Positions 30,667 to 42,249 of a DNA stretch of 64,000 bases are shown in pieces (positions within the stretch are counted from its first letter, which is position 1; each line of letters opens with the position of its first letter). The position numbers and the translations under genes were made by a program. Origin of the DNA: Pollenia angustigena. Its lineage: Eukaryota; Arthropoda; Insecta; Diptera; Polleniidae. Under the pieces are notes generated by a model. That model saw only the letters and a program-made list of their open reading frames with translations. It ran no database searches and had not been told where the DNA came from. The stretch covers positions 251,188,830-251,252,829 of the forward strand of contig OV884057.1 of the NCBI GenBank assembly GCA_930367215.1, read 5' to 3'.

Positions 30667-31253
30667 AAATTGGAAAGGTCAAATAAAAAACAACTTTAAT
30701 ATAAAAAAAAATATATTAATGGGTAAGTTGAAACCTTTCTCAAAGTTACTGTGCCACATATGGTTCGGTAGATCCATGTATGTTAAATACTATTACTGAA
30801 AAAGATTTCGGGTGTTTGGCAGTCGTAGTCTTTAAATCAAGAACTTCAGAATTGATATAATATGTATAAAAAGAATGCATTCTTTATATTATCGGGAGTT
30901 GCAATTTTTAGGTTCAATATTTTGACCCAAAGAGCTTGTGACCCGAATTTGTTCTATTTCGCTTTTTTTTCTCTTAGTTTTCGAAACAACGTCGTTTTAA
31001 ACTTCTTATTTCTCTGTTTTTTAAGACATTATGAAGTAAACTTGTTTTTTTCAAAAAATGTATGGAGTTATCTAGTTTTTTCAAAAAATTTGGTATTTTT
31101 CTGATTTTTGTTTTTCAAATAACTTTTAAATGAGATAAAATATCAAAATTTCGATCTGACAGAGTGATAGCAAATGAAACACGCTTTCTATTTTTGGCGT
31201 TATCTCAATTTTCCCAAAAAGTGGAGTTAACTAGTTTTTCCATACGGCCACAG

Positions 31254-33524
31254 ATTTGTTTCTTTGTATTTTATCTGGAATTGAGCCAACGAAATTTAAT
31301 TTTCTTGTGTTCAACTGGACGTATGATTGATGTAATAAAGTTTTTGGTTTTCGTAATAGTTTTGTGCTTTTTTATTTTTATTTATCTCTATCTCAAAACA
31401 TATAAATAATTTATTTTAAAGCTATTAGATTAGAATTGTAATGGAAACTGAAAACTGAAAACTTATTAGTTTTAAAGGAAAACAGGCATTATATTTCTAA
31501 ATTTCTGCCTTAGGCACTGCCTTATCATTTGAATAGCTTTCAATTTATTTTAAGTTAAAAAACAAATTAAACATAAGAACCTAAATTAAGTGGAATATAC
31601 ATCGATTCCCTTCAGACACTTTTGTCTGTTTCAGTGCTTTATTCAGCTAAGCCGAATCTTATGAACCCTTCACCATGATCCGAAAAGAACTTCTCCAATC
31701 CCGCCAATATATTTGTACCCAATTTGGAACAAATCCGTTTTCCAGATAAACAGAAAAAAATAAAAAGCAACACGAAATTAACTGATAAATTTTGCTTGTT
31801 AAGCCTGGTATCCTGTTTAACATTTCACGTGAAATGCTGTCAAAACATATGAATATGAAAAAAACTTGAGCGGAATTTCTATGAAATAATGTTGATAGAG
31901 TTGTACTCTGTTCATCTTAAGAAAAAGTTCTGACAATGTTTTTCTACAACTGCGAACTAATACAAGCTGCACTTATTTCGCGTGAAATTTTAAGCAAATG
32001 GAAAAATGCATAAACTTTATATGAAATAGAAAAGAAAAAAAAAAAAAAAATAACTTGTAAAAATGTTTCATTCACGTAGGACTTAAAAATAAAACTCCAT
32101 TATAATTTTGTTAAATTATAAAGAAAAAAAAACCTTTATTTAAATAATATTAAATTAAAAAACAGCTTCAGTTGGGTTCATTGTCCAATTCTACTCTGTT
32201 CTATGGGTACCACAGTGCTCATGAAAATAAAATTTTGACACTGTTGAGGCAATTAACATTTCACTTGCCCTGCAAGCTAATATACATTTTGACATTAGCG
32301 TAGAAATTCTTGACAATTTTAGTTCACCATAAAACTCTGCGACCGTTTCACAAACACCATTTGTCCTAAAAACCTCTTCTCAGTCGCAACATATTCGCCA
32401 TAACACCAGTTCGCTCACATTAAACACCTCGCCACTTGTTAAAACAGAGTCGAATACATTTAATGGATCTTTCGACTCCTGGTAATATGCCCACTGCCAC
32501 CCGATCCCACATTAATAGTTACTTTCTTTTTTATTTAAAAAAAACATAAATAAATACGTTGTTGTAAAATACATGTGGGGTTTGTTTACATACTCAAAAC
32601 AATTTCGCATATTTTGAAGGAAAAAAAAAACGTCAAATGAAATAAGAAATGATGCTTAAAGTTTTTCAAAAATTTCAATAGAGTACTAGGGTTTAAATGT
32701 TAGCTATCTTAAAACTCTATGGCCCGTTTTCACAACTTACCGATAGCTAAAAGTAGACTTTAACCGGCCTTATAAAAAGTGTTCCATTATTAAAACTTAA
32801 CTTTGACCAAAAGTGAGCGATAAAGTAAAGTAAGGTTCATCCTACCTAATACAAAATTTTGTTTGTCGTGCTTAGTTTCCAATTTTTATTCTTAATAAAA
32901 ACACTGAAATTGATTGTTAACAAAACAAAATCTTGTCAATTCAAATATTGTATTGTTTTTATTTTCCACTCTAAAATAATTTCTTTTTTTAAAACATACA
33001 ATAGTTTAATCGGAGACCATTTTCTTTGATTTACCCTAAAAAATGGCAACATCTTTTGTGATTTAAGTTTTTATTCGAAACTTAAATGCACAGAGAAGGG
33101 CCCTTAAATGGCCCCATGAACAAATAAATATGTACTAATACGAATAAAAAATCTAAGTTCTCAAAAAAATTTTACAACTTTTTTTATTACTTTTGTTTTA
33201 TGCTCTCAAAATAATATCCTTTTTTTATTGTCTATATTGTTTGAGTGTGCTTTAGTGGTTTTATTATTTTTTGTCAAATATTTTGTTTCGAAACCCCAAA
33301 AGAAACATAAATACCCAGCAGTTCTGCAAATAGCAACAACTAACATTTGAGGATACTTATATCTCAGTCACTTATGGATAGAATTTAAAGAGCAAACTTT
33401 TAGACGAAGCGACGGGCATTCATTAAAACAACTTCAACTTTTCAGGGACAAAGGTCAAAATTGTAGAAGGTACAAACTGAATGACAAAGTGATATACGCA
33501 CCCTTTCCACATGTGTTTAAGGAT
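31254..33524. other. Non-coding region; one repeat start recognised
   Basis: At about 31630-31675 AGCTAAGCCGAATCTTATGA and CCCTTCACCATG resemble the start of the hairpin-ended repeats at 34350 and 39978, but no end was located. At 32863-32940 there is a fragment of the GCACGAATTA family. The segment 32160-32560 is of ordinary complexity and unrecognised. No gene supported. Confidence 0.4.
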
Positions 33525-34145
33525 ATGACAAGTAAAAGTCATATATTTGGCAATGCCGGTTCTAAAATACCCTTCACCATAGTATTAAAAATCGTGTCAA
33601 AACCTCTTATTTTGGAGTGAACCTGTATAGGGGACGATTAAAATAATAAGCCGATTTCGTTAACTTTATTAATGCTTGTCTTTGGGAACACTTTGAGCCA
33701 AATTTGTTTCTCCTGGATTATATTTTACAGCCGTTATTGTGCCAAAAACATTTTTTCTGTTGGCAAGAAAAAAGTAGATATTTGCTCAAACTCAATTATC
33801 TATAAATTTTGTTTGTTAATTTGCACTACTTGTATTCTAATAAAAAGACTTAAAAAATAATTTATACTTAAAAAATAAAGGTATACTGGCAAAATTTGAG
33901 ATTTATAGGTAAAACTTAGAGGGAGTCGTCGATCAGACTGGATTTCAATAGCAAAATATTTCGGACTATGGGTAATACAAATATATAACAACATATTTTG
34001 GGTCTCCGGAAATTGGAGCGGCGGACAAAGCAACTCTTCTTATCATAAGAATCCATAATGAATAAATGTATACTTTAAAGGCTCCAAGACGAATATTGTA
34101 GAAATGAAATGACCCATTCCACCTGTGGTTAAGGGTGGTATAAAA
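33525..34145. repeat. Hairpin-ended dispersed repeat (diverged)
   Basis: Begins near TACCCTTCACCATAG (33569) and ends CCACCTGTGGTTAAGGGTGG followed by TATAAAA near 34130. This is the same end architecture (ACCC..CACC start and a GGTGG...TATAA terminal hairpin) as the copies at 34350-36395 and 39978-41238. Non-coding. Confidence 0.45.
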
Positions 34146-34349
34146 GTATAAAAAGTACTTTTCAAGAAAATCATCTAATGGGCACAAATTATCGTTGACA
34201 AATTGATATTTTCTAGTAAATGGTGTAACGGAAAATTTGTTATGCAAGTTTGAAGTCTAGATAGTGTAGCAGCTACTGCTTGGGCAAACCGTTGGGCATA
34301 TAACTATGTGTACATCTGTATAAGAGTGAAAGTAGTTGTCCTTTCCAAA

Positions 34350-36395
34350 AAATAACAAGTTAGAGTGCTATATTCGGCTATGCCGAATCTTTGATACCCT
34401 CCACCGACAGTTCGTATGTTTTAGGAGTAATATCTAAGTGGTGTCTATTTATTATTATAATCTAAAAGATTTTGTTATTCGTGCTTAATTCCCAATTTTT
34501 ATTCTTGATAAAAACACTGAAATTTATTGTTGATAGAATAAGCTATTGCAATGCGCATTTCACTGGTTGCTTAGGCCAGATCGTCAGGAAACTTCATCCA
34601 AAGATTTAAAAAAAACTAAAGATATTAAACCAAATAAAACTGTTAAGTGTTTAATACTTAAATGCAACAGTTCTACTCACAACTACAATTAATGTTGGAA
34701 GAATTCCAACCAATTGTAGTGGGGAATGTAAATAAAGAAAAACTCACTGTTTATTGTTGATGTTTTTGTTTAAACTTTGATATTGTTACAAGTAGAACTG
34801 TTGCATTTAATTCTAAAATGCTTCACAGTTTTATTTGGTTTAATATCTTTAGTTTTTCTAAAATGTAAGCAACCAGTGAAATGCGCATTACAATAGCTTA
34901 TCCTATCAACAATAAATTTCAGTGTTTTTATCAAGAATAAAAATTGGGAATTAAGCACGAATTACAAAATCTTTTAAATTAAAATTTTGTATTCCTAAAA
35001 ATTACTTTGATAATTATTATAATCTTTATAAAAACAGACATCTGCATTTAAATTGGTTGCGGTTAAGACATATATTAAATTATTGCCCGACAATCAGAAA
35101 GTTGTATGCTTTTGTTTTAGCAATTTTAACTAGCTTGAGTAAATTATGATGATTCGTTACAGTTTCAGCCGAACTTAAATGATTTTCAGATATTGGAGCC
35201 ATGGTAAATTATGAACCAATCAACCTTAAAATCTGCAGAATGATTTCTGGTGTTAAAAAACATAAACTGCAATACAGCGGTGAAATTAGTTTTATCGTTT
35301 GCAGTGAATTTCAGAAGGCTGCTTCAAATAGATCTAAGGTCGATAAAGCACTGTATATCATAAAATTGCATAACATTTGTTCTGCCCATATGAAGCTTAG
35401 CTGGAAGAAAGTTTACCGCATTATCTATATCTGCTACGGGTTTAGGGCTTTTTATTTATTTAACCAGAGTGGGCTATAGTAGATTATGGGCCGATCATTA
35501 CGAAATTTTTTAGTGTGATTTCTAGTTATATAAAACTGTGAAGTATTAAATTTAATTCTTATTGCATTATTAATTATGGTTTTAGGCATACTTAACTGTT
35601 TTTTGGGAGTAGGATTTATATGCGGCCTTAGGTAAATTATGGACCGATCTTCACGAAATTTCACAGTGTCATTTCTAGTCCTAATAAACTGTGGCGCGTT
35701 AAAATCTGTTATGGTACCATTGTTAATTAGGGTTTTAGACGTACTATACTGTTTTCCGGGAGTAGGGTTTATATGGGGCTTAGGGTAAATTATTGACCGA
35801 TCTTCACGAAACTTCACAGTGTTATTTCTAGTCCTATTAAACTGTGTGGGGCCATAATTTGTTATTATAGCATTATTAATTATGGTTTTAGGTTTACTTA
35901 ACTGTTTTCCGGGAGTAGGGTTTATATGGGGCCCAGGGTAAATTATGGACCGATCTTCACGAAATTTTACAACTTGATTACCAGTGGAATAAAACAAATT
36001 GTTGCAAAATCTTATATCATTCTGTATATTTTGCCACCATTTATGTTAGTTTTTGTAACAAAATTATAAATTTTTTTATGTGGTGGTTCCACATTTTGAT
36101 TCATAGCTCTGATCCTATTGAACCGATTTTGATGGATTTCAATCCCAAACTGCTTAGGATAATTACAAGCAATTTGACACCAAGTTTGTTTATATCTTTT
36201 GAGTTTTTCGAAAGTGAGCGTGTTTTCAACAGACGGAAAGACAGACGGACATGGCTAAATGGACTTAGAATTACTCAAGGACCCAAAATATATTTACTTT
36301 ATGGGGTCTGAGATGAATTAATAAAAAAGTTTCACACGGAATGACAAACTTAGAATACCCTCTTCACAACTATTTGTGGTGGAGGGTATAAAAAT
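34350..36395 (+). repeat. Hairpin-ended repeat with 153-bp tandem units, split by a MITE
   Basis: Starts AACAAGTTAGAGTGCTATAT with the hairpin ATTCGGCTATGCCGAAT, then GATACCCTCCACCGACAG. It ends TTGTGGTGGAGGGTATAAA. It is the same family as 39978-41238 and in the same orientation. GTTTTTTGGG/GTTTTCCGGG marks recur at 35598, 35751 and 35904, a 153-bp period. Because 153 is divisible by three, a 181-codon minus-strand frame (35997-35452) is open with a 51-residue period (KFREDRSIIY). I regard that frame as a by-product of the tandem repeat. The element at 34464-34975 is nested. Confidence 0.7.
34464..34975. mobile_element. 512-bp element with long inverted ends (GCACGAATTA family)
   Basis: AAAAGATTTTGTTATTCGTG at the left is inverted at the right as CACGAATTACAAAATCTTTT. 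Pairing continues for more than 100 bp, through CACTGAAATTTATTGTTGAT. Best-preserved member of the family that includes 11745-12085, 2573-3147 and 42250-42725. Confidence 0.75.
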
Positions 36396-36471
36396 GTATC
36401 TTTCAATAAGATTATGTATTAATTTTTTTTTGTTTACTACATATTTGTTTTCAAAATGAATTAAAACAAGT

Positions 36472-37153
36472 AAGAAAGTATAGTCGGTCAAGCCCGACCA
36501 TATGATACCCTACACCACAGTATTTAAAACACATCATGCTTATGTGTCCATGTAAATATGCTTATAAATTTCATGAAAATCGGTTTGAAAGTTTGTGGTC
36601 CTATTTTTAAAAAACTGTATAGCTTATGTATCCCTATAGATATGGATCTATCTATGTTTTAAATTTCATTAAAATTGGTTTGAGAGGCAGAAATTGCCCC
36701 TATCTCCCCTCGTGGTCCGATTTTTTTAAAAATGTATACATTTTGTGTCCATATAGATATGGTTCTATCTCCCCTCGTGGTTCGATTTTTTTAAAAATGT
36801 ATACACTTTGTGTCTATATAGATATGGTTCTATCTATGTTTTAAATTTCATTAAAATCGGTTTGATAGTTTCTGAGAGGAAGAAATTTCCCCCTATCTTC
36901 CCTCGTGGTCCTACGATTTGGCCCATTTTCAATAGGCTTGGTCCTTATGCCCATAATAACCTATGACCCAAATTATCTCCAAAACTGCGACCTGTACTTT
37001 GCGCACAAGGTTACATGGACAGCCAGCCAGCCAGCCAGCCTGCCAGCCTGGCCAGAAAGTGATTCTGAGTAGATCTAGGACCACTATTTTAAAGCGTTAC
37101 ACACATAAGCACAAATGCATAATACCCTCTCCACTATTGTGGTGTGGGTATAA
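36472..37153 (+). repeat. Hairpin-ended dispersed repeat, GTCGGTCAAGCCCGAC type
   Basis: Starts AACAAGTAAGAAAGTATAGT with the hairpin GTCGGTCAAGCCCGAC, then ATGATACCCTACACCAC. It ends ATACCCTCTCCACTATTGTG plus GTGTGGGTATA, a terminal hairpin. Internal words repeat (TATACATTTTGTGTCCATAT, about 110-bp spacing near 36732 and 36800). The CCAGCCAGCCAGCC run near 37023 is a local microsatellite. Relatives are nested inside the Transib copies at 24855-25505 and 58563-59045. Confidence 0.65.
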
Positions 37154-37158
37154 ATATT

Positions 37159-37384
37159 CAGCCATGTCACAAAGTACAATTCCATTCGGAATTGAAGAAA
37201 ACATATTTGTTTATTGATAGAAAGTGTATCTCGATAGTTCTTCGGCCTTTCGGATACAAGAAACTCTTTAATGAAAACAAAAACGGTTGCATTCCGAAAA
37301 CCTTTTTCGTCATTTTCTGAAGCACCAAAATATGGAAAGATTTCCAATTCCGAGCTTCCGAAATTGTACTCTGTGACATGGCTG
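37159..37384. mobile_element. 226-bp MITE, CAGCCATGTCACAAAGTACA ends
   Basis: CAGCCATGTCACAAAGTACA at the left is inverted at the right as GTACTCTGTGACATGGCTG. Internal words such as ATTCCGAAA and CGGAATTG add further pairing. CAG...CTG ends suit hAT, but the flanks do not give a clear 8-bp duplication. Confidence 0.75.
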
Positions 37385-37551
37385 ATTATATAATATTTGT
37401 AATATGTTTTTCGATGTTCTTTAATAAATCAATATTTTGTCAAATTTGTTTATAGTAGACTGCAGTTTATATTAAAAAAAACTTAAGTTTTTTATGTTGC
37501 CAAAATTGTTCACGCACTTTGGATGTCGAGACAAGTTTTTTGTTCTTTAAC

Positions 37552-37657
37552 CCCCAATTTCACCAAGTTGAGTTGTAATTAACTATCAGTTATAGCTGAT
37601 TGTTAACTGAAAATTAAAGTAGTAGTTAGTTTTAACTGAACTTGGCGAAATTTGGGA
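37552..37657. mobile_element. 106-bp palindromic MITE
   Basis: CCCAATTTCACCAAGTTGAG pairs with AACTTGGCGAAATTTGGG, and the centre continues as AATTAACT...AGTTAGTTTT. Non-coding fold-back sequence. Confidence 0.6.
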
Positions 37658-37828
37658 TAAGTTTCCTTATTAAATTGTGGTTAAATTTCAGTCTGACGAA
37701 ATAGTTTCCATATTAAAGCTTTAAATATTTTAAAGCTAATAATAAATATTTTTAAAATTTTTTTTATTATACATCTTAACGAAGGTAAAAGGGTATAAAT
37801 ACTGTTTACAGTTTGTCATTGTCTACAA

Positions 37829-39346
37829 CAGGGGTCGCCAACTGGCGGACCACGGTCCGGATCTGAACCGTAGACCTATTTTATGCGGACCTTGTGTTAA
37901 CAATACAAAATATTTTACATTATGTAAAGTAATAGGGAAACCTATTCAGAATAAAAAGATAATTTGGGAGCGATAACACAAACAATTTCATATTCATGTC
38001 ATCATAAGTTTGTCTATATATGTACATACATACTTATGTGCATAAGTACTGAGTAGAAATGAACTCAAATCAGCCTTCTTATGATGATCCGTTATTGCAT
38101 TATAATGTGGATGGTTACGCAAGGATGAGTTTTCCACCGATTCTTAACCATTTTAGAAGACTTGAAGACATTTCTTTTCAAAATCGATTAAACGTCAACA
38201 AACGATTACTTAAGTTTTCTTAGCGATAAAGAAAACTTAACTTCCATTGCTTTCTTATCAGATTTTTTAAACACATCAATGACCTACACCTTAAATTGCA
38301 AGGCAAAGGAAAGCTTGTATGGGAGCTCCTGACAGAAGTAAAACGCTTTTTGCGAAAACTCAATATTTTCAACATTGATCTGGGATAATGAACGTCTGCG
38401 CTTCCGTAATTTAAAAACAAATCTATAATGACAACGAGCTTGACGTCGGCCAATACAATACTCTCATTGAGGATCTAAATTCGGAATTTGCAAACAGATT
38501 CGCAGATTTTAAGAAAATTGGGAATGTCGTCGATATTCTAAGTAATATTTACTCTCTGAATCCTGGGGATGAATGGAGTAATGAATCTGCAAATATTTTC
38601 GGGAGTAATAAGGCTTCTCACCAGATGGAAATGATCGAATTCCAAGAAAATACAATTTTAAAACACCAAAAAAAGGAAGTTTCTTGTCAAGAGTTTTGGA
38701 TAAAATTTGTTTGGGCTAATAAATACCCACAATTAAATAAATTAGCCTTGAAACTTCTCACTTTGTTTGGGTCAACATATCGAACTCTAATAGCGAAAAT
38801 GATGTAACTTACCACATTTAAGATTTTTATGTTTTGATGAAAATCGATCATTTTTGATCATTTGCATCAGCTCTAAAAATCTCATATCTCTGGGAAGTAC
38901 CGTTACGAAATAAGAGCAAAAGCAATTTCAAACGAAAATATAGACTTGAAGCAAAGATATTTAAAAAAAAACCTTCTCCTGTAAAATTTTATTTTATTTG
39001 GTTACATAATTTATGCTATAAGGGCTGGATATGTTTGTGAAGAAGTATTTTCTATGATGAACTTCATTAAAAATAAATTCCGAATGAGAATAGCCTGTAG
39101 AATGCAGAAGCTTAACTTTCATTTTTCTCATTAATATTGTAAAAATCCTTAGAACCTACTTCTTTTTATTCAAAGCATTTTTAAATTATTTTATAAAATA
39201 ATGCACCGAAACCCATTCGTTTTATTTGTCCATTGATACAGTATCTAAACATTTTATTTAAATAGTTCAGTTTATTACCTTTCGAACCGCGACGGTCGTG
39301 ATTTTTTAAAAAACGGACCCCAAATGAAAGTAGTTGGTGACCGCTG
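37829..39346 (+). mobile_element. hAT element with perfect 8-bp target duplication and decayed transposase
   Basis: Starts CAGGGGTCGCCAACT and ends AGTTGGTGACCGCTG. The flanks are GTCTACAA on both sides (37821-37828, 39347-39354), a perfect 8-bp duplication. Subterminal GGCGGACCACGGTCCG at the left has a counterpart GACGGTCGTG and AACGGACCCC at the right. A decayed transposase lies on the plus strand at about 38060-39135. Confidence 0.92.
38060..39135 (+). pseudogene. hAT transposase remnant (C-terminal half with dimerisation domain)
   Basis: Plus-strand fragments in changing frames give LQGKGKLVWELL, then ELDVGQYNTLIEDLNSEF, NRFADFKKIGNVVDIL, the open segment 38625-38807 with MEMIEFQEN, CQEFWIKFVW and YPQLNKLALKLLTLFGSTYR, and after about 240 bp of extraneous DNA SMMNFIKNKFRMR. 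The order (LQGK, QMEMIELQ-like, FW...YP.L...A..LL..FGSTY..E..FS.MN.IK.K.R) is that of the hAT C-terminal region in the ZBED5/FAM200-like group. The insertion separates GSTY from FSMMN. Several stops; inactive. Confidence 0.8.
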
Positions 39347-39354
39347 GTCTACAA

Positions 39355-39856
39355 TATTGATCACAGATGCTATTAACATATATGTTATGAAAACTTGTGA
39401 ATAGTTCATTTAACGACGCCGTTTGTCCGTCTTTCAGTTGAAATGTGTTTTTCGAAGACCCATAGTCGTTTTTTGTAAAAGATGAAAGTATACAGCTTGT
39501 GTGTTACTTTAATCTATTACAAAAAAACGACATAGTCGCTTACGGCAACTATAACCGACTTAACTTTTATTTATTTTCATAATGTAAGTAAGAGTTCTGC
39601 CTTTATTTAATATCGTTAAGTATCTATTCAAAATTTATTACTTTTTTTTAAGGTCTCCCTTTTAAAACTTTACCTTAAAAGGTTAAGACCCACTGCATGT
39701 TTATCTCTAATAAATCATTGTTGCTTAGTGCTTTCCGTTTTTCATTTGTTCTCGCTCATTGCTTTTTTTCCTGATGGTTGCTATTACCAAATTTTCAAGG
39801 CTAAAGTAACAACAAATAACCAGCCAACTCATAATTTCTTAAGAAAGATCCTCTAC

Positions 39857-39887
<31 letters not shown>

Positions 39888-39977
39888 TGTGTTGGCAAAT
39901 CACAAGAATTCATTGTTTCTTTTTGCGGTTTAGAATGAAAACAACAATTTCCAGAATGCATTTTTCATTTTATTAAA
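39355..39977. other. Non-coding spacer with A30 run
   Basis: Contains a run of 28-29 A near 39858. Nothing else was recognised. Small open frames here depend on the homopolymer. Confidence 0.4.
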
Positions 39978-41238
39978 AAACAAGTTAGAGTGCTATATTC
40001 GGCTGTGCCGAATCTTTGATACCCTCCACCGACAGTTCGAATGTTTAAGGAGAAATTTCTGTATGATGTTATTATTATCTTAAACAGTGACGATTTGTTA
40101 TTAATTATGGATTTAGGCGACTAAACTGTTTTCCGGTAGTAGGGTTTATATGGGGCCTAGGTTAAGTTATGGACCGATCTTCACGAAATTTCACAGTCTT
40201 TTTCCCAGTTCTATAAAACTTTGATGTACCAAATTTTGTTATGATAGCATTATTTTTTACGGATTTAGGCGTACTAAACTGTTTTCCGGGAGTAGGGTTT
40301 ATATGGGGCCCAGGGTAAATTATGGACCGATCTTCACGAAATTACACAGTTTTATTTATTGTCCTATAAAACTTTGATGTACCAAAGTTTGTTATGATAG
40401 CGTTATTTTTTACGGATTTAGGCGTACTAAGTTGTTTTCCGGGAGTAAAGTTTATATGGGGCCTATGGTAACTTATGAACCGATCTTCACGAAATTTCAA
40501 AAATTTGTTTTTAGTTCTATAAAACTTTGATGTACCAAATTTTGTTATGATAGCATTATTTTTTACGTTTTTAGGCGTACTTAGTTGTTTTCCGGAAGTA
40601 GGTTTTATATGGGGCCTATGGTAAATTATGGACCGATCTTCACGAAACTTAACGGTTTAATTTCTAGTCCTATGTAACTGTGACTTGCCAAAATTTGTAG
40701 TGATAGCATTGTTAGTTAGGGTTTTAGGCTTAATATACTGTTTTCCGGGAGTAGGGCTTATATGGGGCCTAGGGTAAATTATTGACGGATCTTCACGAAA
40801 TTTCACAGCTTGATTTCCAGTTGAATAAAACGAATTGTTGCGAAATCTTATATCATTCAGTGCATTTTTCCACCATTTATGTTAGTTTTTGTAACAAAAT
40901 TATCAATTTTTTTTACGTGGTGGTTCCACATTTTGATTCATAGCTCAGATCCTATTGAACCGATTTTGCTGAATTTCAATCCCAAACTGCTTAGGATAAC
41001 TACAAGCAATTTTACACCAAGTTTGTTGATTTCTTTTGAGTTTTTCGAAAGTGAGCGTGTTTTCAACAGACGGACAGACGGACAGACAGACGGACATGGC
41101 TAAATCGACTTAAAATTACTCAAGGACCCAGAATATATATACTTTATAGGGTCTGAGATGAATAGTAAAAAAGTTTCACACGGAATGACAAACTGAATAT
41201 ACCCTCTTCACAACTAATTGTGGTGGAGGGTATAAAAA
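39978..41238 (+). repeat. Hairpin-ended repeat with five 153-bp tandem units
   Basis: Starts AACAAGTTAGAGTGCTATAT plus hairpin ATTCGGCTGTGCCGAAT and ATACCCTCCACCGACAG. It ends with the terminal hairpin TACCCTCTTCACAA...TTGTGGTGGAGGGTATA. GTTTTCCGG begins at 40128, 40281, 40434, 40587 and 40740, an exact 153-bp period. Each unit has GGACCGATCTTCACGAAAT. Full copy matching 34350-36395. ACAGACGG tetra- and octamers near 41068 are a small microsatellite. No coding role is evident. Confidence 0.8.
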
Positions 41239-41929
41239 AAAAAAAATATATTAAACCATTTCGCCACTTTTCTTAATTTAAAATGCATTGGAATGTCTGC
41301 AGTTCCACATAAAACATGAAAAAGTTAATGTTGTTGTTTGTAACATTATTATAGCAATTTTTGGTTGTTTTGTGTTTTAGTGTTGTTGCTGTTGTTATTT
41401 ATGGAGTGTGCATTTTCTTTTGAACGTCTTGATTTTTTGTAACTCTGTGTATTTTTAAGTTTAAAGATTTGGATTCATTCGATTTTATGCTGTTTGGTTG
41501 GTGTTGGCCATGTTGGTTATCTTATTTTTCGCCTCAAAATGAAAGTTGTGGTTAAAATATTATTAATCCCTGTGTGTCTGCTAGTTTATAATTTACAATA
41601 GTGTCTATGGTTTTGTGGCAATGTTTTTTTTTATAGTATAGCAGGTTGGGAGATAATACACAATTTTTTTATTAATTTTTTAAAACTTTTCTACTTAAGG
41701 TTTGTTTGTTGGATTATGACCGTTCTTCTTGCTAGTGTAAATGTTTTCATAATTTTTTTTAAATAATATGGAAGTAAGTTTGTTATCTGAAAAGAAAATG
41801 GGAATTGTGTGCAGTTTTAACAAACGTTCTTAAGACTTTGAAGATGAAATATGGCTATCATCATAGAAGTTTCATGAAAAATTTGCGCTCAACACATTAA
41901 TATATCTCGGAATGTATATTAATTCAGTG
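41239..41929. other. Non-coding spacer, GTT-rich in part
   Basis: The stretch 41330-41420 is rich in TTG/GTT triplets. No copies elsewhere in the window and no frame of interest. May be unique host DNA. Confidence 0.4.
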
Positions 41930-42230
41930 CATGCATTAAATTAACATTGTTATATGGAATCGAAGCTGGGCTTATAACAAATAAATTAACACAAAAACTC
42001 CAACTATTCATTAAAAATATGCGAAAAATGTTGGCCTCACAAAATTTTAAAAGCAGAATTACACCACTTGACTTGTGTTGAACCAATTGTTTGCCAGAAA
42101 GTAAGACAAAAATGGAAGGAAAGCCAATCAATAGCACCAAGGGAAGGCGTTGGAAACAAACCTGCAAAGAAGTAGAAGCCCAGGTCGTCCAAAAACACAT
42201 GGCGCAGATCAGTCCTTAACGAGTTAAAAT
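41930..42230 (+). pseudogene. RTE-like LINE ORF2 C-terminal remnant
   Basis: In shifting plus-strand frames: LLYGIEAGLITNKLTQKLQL and FIKNMRKML near 41955-42035, then QKWKE near 42105, then SKNTWRRSVLNELK near 42185-42230. The pattern LLYG.E.W..TK...KL..F.......+L followed by a GRP..TWRR block is typical of the tail of RTE/BovB and related insect LINE proteins. At least two frameshifts. No RT domain or 3' tail located. Confidence 0.55.
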
Positions 42231-42249
42231 TAAAATTAAATAAAAATCA

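Larger units (their letters stand above)
28846..31253. mobile_element. 2.4-kb TIR element, CTGTGGCCGTATGGAAAAAC ends
   Basis: The left end CTGTGGCCGTATGGAAAAAC is repeated inverted at the right end, GTTTTTCCATACGGCCACAG with one mismatch. Pairing extends inward through an AACTAG(A/T)TAACT word for about 30 bp. The flanks carry ATTT on both sides (28842-28845, 31254-31257), a possible 4-bp duplication. The word GGAGTTATCTAG or a close variant recurs near both ends and inside (about 29072, 29224, 31063, 31221), and an extra terminus lies at 30234. No transposase frame remains, and three palindromic elements are nested inside. Confidence 0.65.

Noticed and set aside
35452..35997. 181-codon minus-strand frame as a host gene
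   Set aside because: It is explained by a 153-bp tandem repeat divisible by three inside a dispersed repeat, and the homologous units at 40128-40860 contain disruptions.
36078..36311. Plus-strand frame of 77 codons, also found at 40879-41103
   Set aside because: Both are the same segment of a dispersed hairpin-ended repeat, with no domain and differing downstream frames.
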